Assembly (NCBI GenBank): GCA_905250115.1 | Contig: CAJNOI010000007.1 | Span: 607,796 to 671,795 of the forward strand | DNA from: Adineta steineri | Taxonomy: Eukaryota > Rotifera > Eurotatoria > Adinetida > Adinetidae | Reading direction: 5' to 3' | DNA length: 64,000 bases | Shown: piece by piece, positions 1-11,800 of the stretch | Numbering within the stretch: position 1 is the first letter of the stretch | Layout: every line of letters begins with the position of its first letter | Made by a program: the position numbers and the translations under genes | Notes under the pieces: generated by a model | What the model was told of the DNA's origin: nothing | What the model saw: only the letters and a program-made list of their open reading frames with translations | Databases searched by the model: none

Positions 1-3000
1 TTAAAAAAAAACTTCTATTACAATCAAATAGTCATGAGCATTAGCAAGGAAGAATTAAATATACTGCTTAAAGGTTAGTATTAACAGAATATTCTATATG
101 ATTATAAAATTTATATTTAAGAATGTCAATTAAATAAACATAACAATCCTGCATATAGTCTATCAAAATTACATGCTATTGCTGACGATCTTATTGGGTA
201 TTTATTTTATATTAGAAAAAAAAATATTGAAAAAAAATTTTATATTTTTTTAAGGCATGTTGAACGATCCCATGATATTCGAAAAATATTTAGTGTTCTT
301 CTTAAAGATGGTAAATATATATTTAAGAAAAAACATATTTTCGATTTTATTATTTTTATTTCTAGCTATACAAAGTGAAATAGATTCAATTAGTTCTCAT
401 CAAAAAGCCAATGTTGATAATATTCATCGTCATATGATATTATTCTCATTAGATCTTCTTTGTCGATATTTACTTGTACTTGAACATTTAATTATTGATA
501 ATGATAAACAACAGCAACATATTGGAACTCCAAATAATAAAAAACAAAAACGATCGGTTCAAACATGTCAAATTGATTGGTATATTAATGAAAGAGATGA
601 AATACTTCATTTATTTACAAATTTAATTAAACTTGATCTTCGACAGTTTTGGCATGAAACAGAAAGATTAGAAGATCAACAAATTGGAAGGTAAAATAAC
701 TTCAATGATGTCTTATTGTATGAAATAAAATGTTTTTTTGTAGTACAATCGTTGATGTATGTTTAACCATTATTCGAAATAATCAATTTTCATCACGTGC
801 AAGAACAGTGAAAGATTATTTATCATTTATATTAGCATTAACAATTGGACAATTTCGTATTGAAGAAGGTATTTTAATGATTACTTCAGCAATAAAATTC
901 TATATGATTTTTTGTGTTTTTAGAAACTAGTATGAAAATGATTCAAATGCTACAAATTCAAGAACATACAGCAACAATCTTTTCAGCTGTTATTGTTTGT
1001 CATGTAAAACATTTTCGAACTGATACTTTATTAGAAAGAATTATTAAGTAAAAAATAATTAATTTAGAGAAATAAAGAACATGTTCGTTATTTTTTAGTG
1101 ATATTTGTCTTCTTTGTCTTTCTCCAGCAATTGCTCCAACATCTACATCTAATCATTCTTCTTCCCGTTCAAATACATCTATATTAAATAATCAAACAGA
1201 AACAAATAGTTCTCGAACTATGGCTAAACTACTTGATGAATTATCAACACATATATGTGATCATTTAATAATATATATTAATCGTTTACTTGATTTATTC
1301 GATAGTGATTGTTTACAAATGCGTAATTGTTTATTAAATATTTGTGTAAATATTATACGTTATTGTTCATCATTATCTGAATATAAAGAATTACGTGGTG
1401 AATTATTTTTATTAATTATTGATCAATATTTTCTTGATTCTAATGTACATGTACGATCACATGCTATTGGATTATGTATAAATTTAGTTGAATCAAAATT
1501 AATTCCAACTAAATTCTATTGCCATTTAACACAAGCAACTATTGAAAGAATGAATGATATATCATGTATTGTAAGAAAACATGCTATACAACTTGCAACG
1601 AAATTACTTAAATTTAATCCTTATATTGATCGAGTAAGTTTTCTATCGAAATAAGTTTCGCCTATGATAATATTGAATTAGCTACTATGATGATAAAAGT
1701 TTCGCTATAGATTTTTGTTCTGAAGAAAATCGAGATTCATAAGATGGGTGTGAGTAGTATACTATAACCTGTCACCCACACCCAATGACTTTTCATGTCG
1801 ATTGCTAAGATCTGTAATGAGGGACAATAGCCGTGAGATCGCGACTTATAACTTACATCCACCATTTTCCTTCGTAAGATATGCGATATATGATATTATT
1901 TTTAGTTTCTTCCAATTGATGTAATGCTCGATGAATATAATACTGAAATGAATAAATTAGTTCAATTACAAAAATTATTAGGACAAACATTAAAAGTAGA
2001 AAATATTCCAGTTGATACGGATAAAATCCATGACAATGAAAAAGAAAATGATCTTGATAATCAACATCTTTTATTTGAACGTATTGTTGAACAACAACAA
2101 AATGTTTGTTCAATGTATTTAGTTGATGAATCATTACCATCATTTGAACTTTATAATGCTGAAATGAGTAAATTAATACAACTACAAAGTAGACTTAATA
2201 ATTGTTTAGCAAAAACATGCGACATTGAAGTTATTGATGATGAAGAACCAACAGAAAAAGCTACAAGATTATTTGATAATATGGTTAAACAATCAAAACT
2301 TGTGTAAGTAAAAATAAAAGATTGAATTAATAATTTTCATATTATTTTTTTATAGAACATATTTACATAATGCAACTGATTTTTGTAATCTTTTACGAAG
2401 ATTTCTTGCTAAAGAAACTTTTTATCTACTTAGTTCAAAAGTAACAAGTGATGTTCTTGAAATAATTGATTTTCTTGTTTTGGTATGTAATGAATAATAT
2501 TTATTTTTATTTTAATTAAAATTTTTCTTTTAATATTAGTGGTCAACATTCGAATGTCAATCAAATGTATATAAAAAACTTGAAAAACATTTATTTTCAT
2601 TGATTTGGTCAAATGATAAAAATATTTCCAATGCTGTTATTAATGCATTTAAAAGAATTTGTTTAAAGATCGATGAAGAAAATACTGATGAAAAGTAAGA
2701 GAATTTACAATTGAATATAAAAGACTTTTTAGTTGCCGATTAGGGAGCTGCGGGTCGACCCATACCCGACCTGGGCCCGTATCTCTACCTTGCATACAGA
2801 GGGTGCTTTATATTGGTAAAAAGAATCCAGGTCTGAGCCTAACGGAGTCTGGGTCGAGCCCAGGTCCAAAGACGTAGACACGTAGCTCTATTATCGATAT
2901 ACATAAACATTAACCCTTTAACAGGCGGTGGGAAATATATGTACCACTTTTTTTTCTTTTCGATCATAGGGTTACGTTGAAGTAAGAACAATTATTTTGA

Positions 3001-5684
3001 TATAAAATACTATGATACTGCATAGATTAAATATATCTATGAGGGTGTGAGTGTGGGTGTCGGTTTGGGTGTGGATACAATGGCAAAACCCAGAGTCACA
3101 GCCACAGCCGCACACATTCACACCCATACCCTAATAATTTACACCAAAGCTATAATTCTATACGAAGAAAATCGACAAAACTTGCTCATCCAAAAGTCAC
3201 CCGGTAAAGGGTTAATAATTAAATGTACATTTCATGCGTGGTCATTTTCAATGAGATATTTTCCCTTTGTTTTTATTAGTTCTAATCAAGAGAAAATGAG
3301 AAGAACATTTTATTTTTTGTCCTAATAAAAATTCGTTTATTATTGTAGAATATCATCAAAGCGAATAATTGAAAAATTACTCGATCAAATTGATTTAAAT
3401 TTAACATTAACATTTGAACATATTCTTAAACAACTTCTGAACGAATCAACTTCAACAACAGCAAATTTTTTTTCGTTTATTGAAGTTCTTCTTGATTATT
3501 ATTTAAAATTAACAACAGATAATTCAAAAAAAAATTTATCAGATGACTTTTTTAAACAAATTCAACAACGTCAAAATTCATTTTTACAATTAATATCATT
3601 TGCTATACCATATGATAAAAAACATCGTTTATTATCACATTTAAATTCAATTATACAAAGTCTTATACATCAACTAGATAAAGATGATTTAGATTATTTT
3701 TATTATCAAATGCAAATTATAGCAAATTTATTAGTAAGAAAAACTTCATATGATATTCCAAATGAATTTTATGATTTAATTATTAAAAAATTACTTGAAT
3801 CAAATATACAATCGGAACAACAATCATGGATTAATTGTATGAAACAAATTTTAAATATTATATTTCTTAAAGAACCTCGACAAATATCAGCAAATGATTT
3901 CCTAATGAAATTTCTTCGTTTATTAGCTGAGAAAATAAATTGGCCTCTAGAATATCTGGATTATCAAACGAAAATTATGGATAAATCATGGCGAGTAATA
4001 TTCATTCGATTATTAGCAACGATAAATGCTTTTTTAACTCATCGTGTACAAAAATATGAATGTACAAATTTATCATTAATAAAAAAAATTCAAAAAGAAA
4101 AAAATCATTCAGTTATAAATGATGATGAAAATGAAATTGATAATGAAAATAGTTTACTATCATCATCAACATTATCAGTATCACGGCAATTATTTGATGA
4201 AGAAGATGAAGAAAAAAATGATAATGAAGAAAATAATCATTTTATGCAACAACAAAACTCAGATCTAAGTCATTTAGAACAAGAATTATTTCAAACAAAT
4301 TCAATTTTTTATTCAATTGACAAATGGATGGAATTAGTAAGAATTATACTAAAAAAGATCGTAGATACTATTATTTTGATTGTCATTCGGGATTTCATAC
4401 GATAGTTTTCTATATAGGCTTAAGGACATTCTTATACCCATATTTGGAATGAGCGTAGTTGATAACCGAGAACCCAGCAAGGTTCATTCAAAAAGCGATT
4501 TGACAATTGGGAGGAGTAGCGTTAAAATTTGTCAGTTCAGAAAAGAAATAAATTAATCCCGTTTAACTTTTTTTAATAAGAAAATAAATTTTTGTTTTAG
4601 TTTATTCATGAAGATCATTCATCATATGATGAAAATCTTGTTCTAACAAGTATTTTAACTTGTACTCGTATGATGTATGTTTCACCTAATCTCTGTTCAA
4701 AATATGTCGATCGAATCTTTGAACTTTGTAAATTATGTTCATATTCATCTGTACGTTCTGCTTTAATTGTTTCTCTTGGTGATTTACTTCTTCGGTAAGT
4801 CGATTAATTATTAATTCAATTCTAAAATAACTTTTTTTGTTTATTAAAGACATCCAAATATAATTGAACCATATACACCACAATTTTATGCACAAATTCA
4901 TGACAAAGATTTAAATGTTGGTGAAACAGCATTATGTACTATAGCTATACTTATTCTACGAGAAATGATAAAAGTATGAAGAAATTTTTTTTGCAAAACT
5001 GTTTTAATTTAATTCTATTAAGGTTCGTGGTTATATTAGTGAAATAGCTTTATGTTTATTTCATTCTCATACACCAATATCAAGTATTGCTCAACATTTT
5101 TTTGATGAATTATCTTTACGACAACGTGGTCTTGCTTTATTTAATGTTTTACCTGATATAATTTCACGTTTATCAATGAATAATATATGTTCACGTGATT
5201 TATTTCAACAGATTATTTCACATCTTTTTTCATTTATTAAAAATGATCGTCATTGTGAAATATTAGTTAAACGTCTTTGTCGACAATTTAAACAAGCTTG
5301 GTAAGAAAAACAAAAAAATTTAAATTTTTTTGAATTTATTGGTTTATTTCTAGTGGTGATGATCGAAAACGTGCTAATGTTGCATTTTGTCTTAGTAAAT
5401 TAAATATAAAAACAATAGCATCATATCGTATATTAAAAGAAAATTTTCCGAATGCAACAGAATCAACTGAACAAAATGAAGATGATTATGATAAAGAAGA
5501 ACATTTAGCATGGAAAAAATATCTTATGGTAAAATATTTTTTGAAAACTTTTGTTATTTAACTATTTATTATTTAGCCTGTACTTAATGATATTGAACGA
5601 CGTTTAAAACCTACGGAAGTTAGTACACCTCGTCGTACTCCATCATCAACAACACCAAAACGAAAAAATGATCGTTCATCTTAA
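1..5684 (+). CDS. NCAPD2: Condensin complex subunit 1 (NCAPD2/CND1), 5' end at or before window edge
   Basis: HEAT-repeat, non-SMC subunit of condensin I, which compacts mitotic chromosomes. I see about 16 short exons (for example 363-691, 1099-1633, 1907-2304, 3349-4336, 5023-5301, 5578-5684). Landmarks against animal NCAPD2 are the HEAT stretch near 1440-1620 (VRSHAIGLC, CIVRKHAIQL), LFHSHTPISS followed by FFDELS, and LPDIISRLS near 5150-5175. The protein ends in a basic Ser/Thr-Pro tail. An ATG at 34 opens an exon, but its frame is open to position 1, so the true start may lie outside the window. Most introns are about 50 bp; those at 1634-1906, 2697-3348 and 4337-4599 are much longer, and the first two hold repeats described separately. 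The gene converges on the fucose isomerase-like gene, with about 240 bp between stops. Confidence 0.9.
1745..1784. repeat. Telomere-like inverted repeat in NCAPD2 intron
   Basis: A GGGTGTGAG arm and a TCACCCACACCC arm face each other across about 20 bp inside the 273-bp intron of NCAPD2. The right arm is the C-rich strand of TGTGGG-type repeats. It is more degenerate than the copies at 21382 and 22581. Confidence 0.5.
2743..2889. repeat. GC-rich palindromic insert, probable decayed MITE
   Basis: About 147 bp of unusually GC-rich DNA sits in the 652-bp intron of NCAPD2. The ends are loosely inverted (GGAGCTGCGGGTC at the left; the reverse complement of the right end reads AGAGCTACGTGTC), and there are inner matches around CGACCTGGGCC and GAGCCCAGGTC. 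No clean target-site duplication is visible. The composition and the inverted ends suggest a small non-autonomous DNA transposon; the family is not identified. Confidence 0.45.
3042..3130. repeat. Long telomere-like inverted repeat in NCAPD2 intron
   Basis: The left arm (3042-3075) is GGGTGTG/TGTGGG-rich and the right arm (3088-3130) is CCCACAC/CACCC-rich, giving an imperfect palindrome of about 90 bp with roughly 40-nt arms. It lies in the same intron as the GC-rich insert. The open reading frame across it at 3047-3325 is an accident of the repeat. Confidence 0.6.
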
Positions 5685-5925
5685 ATTATTAGATCAGTTA
5701 AAGTATTTTTGAATAGAATCTCTTGTATAAATTTTTGTTTTTTTTCTCCCGTATTATGTAGATTAATACATATTTTCCTGTTGTAGTTTGTTGGTTTGTT
5801 TTTCAATTATGTGAAACATAAGTTGTTCTTATTATTTAGAACAATTATAAATAAAACTATTATAATTAAAAAAAAAACTACGAAAAGTTTCTAAACATTT
5901 TCATTAATTTTTTTTTCTTCGTCTT

Positions 5926-7597
5926 CTATTCAAGTCCTGATTCAGTACCACATATAAACACTTCAATGCCCAATGATTGAAAGCATGCTGCTTTAGCTGC
6001 TAATGCTTTTTGTGCACCTTGAGCATCAGGTGCATATGCAACTTGAACATGATTTGCTTTATGTTTAGCCATTAATTGATCACGACTAACACCAAGTAAT
6101 TGTGCATGCATAATAGGCCACTGTGGTGTAGTATCACGCCAACGTCGTTCAGTTTCTTCTTTTGGTAATTCAACAATACGTGCTCGTCCAATATCAGCTT
6201 TTAATCGATTATCTTCTGTATATATACGACTCCAAACAACATCACCAGGTTTTGAAACACCACGAATTGTACCACCACCCTTATGAAAATACATTGGTGG
6301 TTGACGTAAACTAAATGCACCTTTATAACCATCAATTAAATGTTCAGGTGGAACAGCACCTGATATTTCAAAAACCCATGTAAATATACCATCATAATCT
6401 TCACCATAACGTACATCATGTAATGTTGTTTCTGGTGAATAGCCTAATTTATTCCAAACACGATTTGTAATAAGTGCATCAACACCAGCACATTCATCAA
6501 CTTCATTAAAATGTGGTACAACAGCATTTTCAAAAAGAATATGTTCATTTTTACGATCTTTAACAGGTGGACGATCAACATTATTTAATAAACCTTCAGC
6601 TAAATCTGATGCTGGTACTAAATCTTTTAAACCTTGTTGATATTGAATACCAATTAAATCACAACCAAAATCATTAGCTATACGTACAGCAGCAATATAC
6701 ATTTTACATTGCGAAAGAATTTGTTGTTCAGTTAAATCAGTTAAATCATTTGGTTTATCATTTAAATCAAATTTCATGCCTTTTTCTTTAAGCCAATCAT
6801 AAACAGCACGAGCTTCTTCATCTTTTGTTTCTTGCATTTCAAAGAAAAGTGCAGATTGACTAAGACGTTCCTTGAAAATACCAAGTTTATGAAGAAGTTC
6901 ATCTGGTATTATAGCATTATACATTCCCATACAACCCTTTGAAGAAAAAAAAATAATTCATTGTTAAATTTCAAGTTTATATTCATACTTCATCAAATAC
7001 ACCCATAATTGCTTTATTTTTTAATATATCTTGTGCGATTGTACTGCCAATTTTTTCTAAATCATCTGGTATTTTTTTACAATCTTTTAATGATCGTACA
7101 TGTGATAGATCATGTTGAATATTTCCAGTTTCAAGCCATTCTTTAAGTTTATTTGTAAAAAAATCATCAGTAAAATCAACTGACCATAATGTACTATATT
7201 TTACATCAGCTTTTGTCAATGAACCATTTAAATTAAGCATACCAACTAAACCTGGCCATTGTCCAGACCAATTAGCTACAGTTAATATAGGACCTTTATG
7301 TGTTGTTAAACCAGCTAAAATATGATGAGAATATTGCCAAACAGCTTCAGCAACAATCAATGGTACATTATCAGATGGTAAATTTGCAAATACTTTCATA
7401 CCCATACGTTGACTATCAATAAAACCATGTTTTTTTGTTTCATCATATTTATGTGCACGTTCGATAGTATGACCAAGTGATTGAAGTGCTTTACCAAGTG
7501 CTTGTTCAAGTTTATCCTGTGCTTCCCAACATGTTTGATTAGCAGCAAGACGTGAATCTCCACTAGCAACTAAATAAATAGGTGATTGAATAGGCAT
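5926..7597 (-). CDS. L-fucose isomerase-like protein, bacterial appearance
   Basis: Two exons, 7597-6989 and 6936-5926, joined across a 52-bp intron, give 539 residues. FucI/AraA-type isomerases interconvert aldoses and ketoses, for example L-fucose and L-fuculose. The N-terminal part carries [18 protein letters not shown] and [20 protein letters not shown]. The C-terminal part has [10 protein letters not shown], the HAQLLGVS stretch and NHVQVAY; the His in the last is the likely metal or catalytic His of the C-terminal fold (inference from family layout). Length fits bacterial FucI/AraA relatives, which run 500-590 residues. I know of no standard animal orthologue, so horizontal transfer followed by gain of a small intron is likely. 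There is no signal peptide, so it is probably cytosolic. The exact sugar cannot be told from sequence. Confidence 0.75.
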
Positions 7598-8501
7598 TGT
7601 AGCAATTACAATAATAATCGTTCGATGCTTGCTTTTCTCACGAGTTTGATAGTCGTCGTATCCTTGTCTATTACTTCGTTTTTATTGTAATCTAACACAC
7701 CTTTATTTTTCATGGCCCTATTTTTTATACATAGAGATAACAAAGAAGCGTAGATTACAATCAAAAAAAATAAAGAAAAACAAAATATAAACATACACGA
7801 TTAGACAGACTAGATAAGACACATTATTTGTTATGGTGCATTAGGATTGTATTAAAACAAAGAACGACCTTTGCAAAAGTTATCTTGAAATAACAAAAAT
7901 TACCTGATAAATAAATGCATTTTATAATAAAAAAAACTTATTTTGATAAGATATTCATGCTTAAATAAAAACACCGACGCCTGGATATTTTTTTTAAATA
8001 TAGTCACATTATTATTTTGACTATAATACAAACTATAAAAATGATTCGATTCTAACTAGACTATACGTGATTGCAATTCGAAATAAATCATTTTTCGAAT
8101 ACATAAAATTATACATGATAGATTGTAAATTAATATTAAATAAATTTTATTAACATATTATAGTCTATTTTATATTCCTTTAGTGAGAAATATCATTTGT
8201 ATGCATATATTATCATATTTTAAAAAAACGGAAAGAAATACGGAACAAATAAAATCGGATATTACGTTCTTGAGCGTCATCTGTTACTGATTGATGCCAT
8301 CTAAGATGTCTCTGTGTGTCTGATAACAAGATCCAATCACTGGTACGAATAAATCAGATTATAGCGTTATGCATAATGTTTATTTGTTTCGTTTTATAAG
8401 AATTCATTTTTTTCGAAAAAAGGGGCACATGTAAAGTTGCATTTTATATAAGTAAAACAATAATCAATATCGTTCTTTTAATCTAATATATACAATAATC
8501 A
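7598..8501. other. Intergenic, divergent promoter region
   Basis: AT-rich DNA between the divergent fucose isomerase-like and iRhom genes. It must hold both 5' ends. I see no recognisable element or convincing small gene; the minus-strand frame at 7606-7794 is low-complexity and has no supporting splice signals. Confidence 0.5.
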
Positions 8502-8853
8502 ATGGCAGAAAACGGCCATCATCCTCAAATCAGACGTCATTCAACTCGAAAAGGTTAATTGAAAAAAAATGTTGTCTTTGTTGTTTATAATATATATGTT
8601 TGTTTTTTTAATAAATATTTTAAGTTCGTTCACAAGCTGCTGCATTACTTATGCAACCAAGGAAATCCTTATCATCACCAAGTAGTCCAATTAATAAAGG
8701 AAATCTAACCGGTAATTCATCTCGTAGTCGTCATTTATGGAATTTAGCTGTTGAAAGTGTTTTGGAAAATGAAAAGGAAATTCCAAAATCAACATCAATG
8801 AATTCATCAACTGTTGCTAATGAACCAATTGGATGGTATAATTTAACCAAGCG
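8502..8853 (+). CDS. Alternative 5' coding exons A of iRhom (or separate small gene)
   Basis: Exon 8502-8553 (MAENGHHPQIRRHS...) splices in phase 1 to 8625-8853, which is Ser-rich, ends in WYNLTKR and closes with a GTAAGA donor in phase 2. That phase fits the shared iRhom exon at 11122. No stop codon or terminal exon of its own is visible, which favours an alternative iRhom start over an independent gene. Confidence 0.55.
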
Positions 8854-11800
8854 GTAAGATTTCTCAGATCAATTTTCAATATGTAATTGGATCACATGCA
8901 TTTTTAATGTTACGCTTTCATACTACACTTGACGTCGTTTTCTATTAATATAATTCTATTAAAAGAAAAAGATATAGTAAATAGAATTATACGAGAAAGT
9001 ATCTATATTTAAATAATTAATTCACACTTTTTATATAATATTTTACTTATGATCAAACAAAGAAATTGATTTAATTAGAATAGAATTTAAAATTTTTGTT
9101 TAATTGTTCTAGAAATTGTAGATTTGAGAACAAAATAAAATTTCTATGTGAAATTTATTTAAAGAGAAATAATGAGTAACATCCGGAATTGTATCGTTCA
9201 GATAATAAACATGGCCGGAAATGATTTTTCTCGAACTGGAATAGAAGAAATAAGAAAAACAGGTTCCTAATCTCATTAATAATTTATCTATCTATTCTAC
9301 TGAGGTATAAAAACACAATCTCATATAAGAATATGTATATATATTCATACCTAAAAGAATGTTTGATACATAATGATTGTAACCTATTGAATAGAAGAAA
9401 AAGGTCGATATAATCGTGTTGGTGATTGATAGAGAATAAGACTTGAAGAAGAAGAAAAGAACAAAAGCAAAAGAGAGAGAGAAAAAAGACGTGTTTAAAT
9501 AACAAGTTTGCTTTCATACATGGAACAAGACGAAGAATTACTTTTTCTCGTACATTTATATGTACATCGAATAGTTTGATAGGACGTAGTCAATAACATA
9601 ACTTGATTGCTTTCTGCTATATATACAAAACAATTGTATAGTCGATGGAAATCATAGAATAACATCTATACTACTAATTATAACATGACATCATCAATGT
9701 CTTCTATTATTCAGTATCATTTGTTAGACAATGATATTAATAAAAGTGAAATTATTAAACAAGATCATGACATTGAAAATGATGAATATTTTTCATTTTC
9801 ATCATCATCTACTCCAACAATTAGTCTTATCAATGATTTAATAGACGAATCGAATAGGTAAAAATAACATTTATACATCGTTTTATATCATATTAAGTAA
9901 ATAGTAATAATAATACATGCACTTAATCCTGGATTTATTATAAGGTGTTATATATATATGCAGTTATTACATCTGATGATATAGCTATTCTACAGTCCAA
10001 TCATAGATTAGAAAAACAAAAAAAAAGAGAAATAGCAGATGCATATTACTATCTAGAATATACAACATAACGCCCAAATTATTCTTTCGCATTTGTTATT
10101 ATTTGCTTTCTCTATCTTGTCAGTTATTTGTTTATACAAGTAGTTGACGTCTTTAAATAGATCTTTCCTATATCAAACATTTGTTTAAATAATAAAGTAT
10201 TTTAAATTGACTAATATATTTTTTCCTATCAATAGAATAATAAGTTATGATATCTATCAGTAGATACTTAGAAAGAAAAGATTGTATTCTATAGAAATGT
10301 GCGACTTGTCTTTCTCTTATGTATAAACCATCAAATTTCTTCAATTAGATTATCGTGCATAATCAATTTCTTTTTGCCTTGATCGATTCGTAAAGAAAAA
10401 AAAACATAATTATAAGAATCATTTCTTTTTTTACACATCGTTCTACTACTATCAATTGAATCTAGTGACAAATTATTTCTTATCTTTTCTTCTATAATAA
10501 ATTGGTTATGCTGTATCTTATCATTTCAAATAATTATCGATGTCATTTCTTATCTGAAGTCTAGAACGAGAATAATAATTCATAATTTAAATTTCATATC
10601 AGACGGCGACAAAACATACATTGTAGTCTTTTTTTCCTTTTCTGTCGTTTGAATATTATTCTTTTATTTCTTGTTACACATCATTTGTTTCTTCATGCTC
10701 TCCTTCAGTATTTCTCATATATTTTTTTTATTAACATTACTTGTCTACAGACCAATTGGCGTATAGCATATTCGTTTTTTGGTGTTTAAATATCTTTGAT
10801 TGAAATATAAGTTTTGTATTCGAATGAAACAGATGGCTACTAATGATGATAATGATAATTATCGGCAGCAATCAGAATTTCCAATGACAACAATGGGACG
10901 TACAAAACGACTCTTATCACAAATTCCATTACCTTCAACAGGTTTAATTCTTCGACAATTACCTGGAGGCAATGTAACAATTGCTCAGATAAAAAAAAGA
11001 CGTACGGTATCAGAACAAATCAATCCACATGATCGGTAGATAACAGACATAGTTTCAGATTAGATATAACAAAATAAAAATCAAAGATATCGATATTTAT
11101 AAAGAATTTTTTTTATTTTAGTGTAATGCAATTAAATGCTAGTCCAATTCTAGCAACAGCTGCTGCTCCAGCATTGCACAAAGAAAATTGGCAACAAAGA
11201 CGTTATAATTTTTTAAGTAAATATAGTATGTTTGGTGGAGAATTAAAAGAAGAAGTTGTTGATCAACTTGGTGTTAATGAACAAGGTACTGATATTGAAC
11301 AAAGGTACACGAAAAAAATAATTATTTTATCTAATTTTGTTTTTGTAATCTAATCTATTTCAAGACCTATAATTCCAGTACCACAAGCCACGACACCAGG
11401 TAGTATGGATTCTGAAGCATTAAATGTAAAACGTGAATCAATATTGGGTATGGCTGTTACTGGTGTTCGTAATTTACTTTCTGTAAGTAAAAATTACATC
11501 ATTAGTATTCTTTTCTTTAATATTATCATTGAATGTCGTTTCCAGGCGGACGATATGCCACGTGCGAAATCGATGCATGCATCGACATCATTTGATGAGG
11601 TAGACACATAAAATAAACGTGTGTCGTTTTTCTTGTATACACATAACATTTATCATATGGGGAGAAAGCACTTGATTGATGATTTGAACTGATTTTTGTT
11701 CTTTGCTTTTTGCAATTGCCTTCTTTTTTTTCCCTCTGTTCTTATCATTATTTTATTTATTTATTTTGAAATAAAACCTAACTGTGTTTTTTTTCTTTTT

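Noticed and set aside
3047..3325. 92-codon open frame on the plus strand
   Set aside because: It runs through the TGTGGG palindrome inside an NCAPD2 intron; its content is repeat translation.
9943..10070. Open frame ending YYLEYTT as last exon of a small gene starting at 9685
   Set aside because: No acceptor puts it in phase with the donor at 9857, so it is mentioned only as a possibility.
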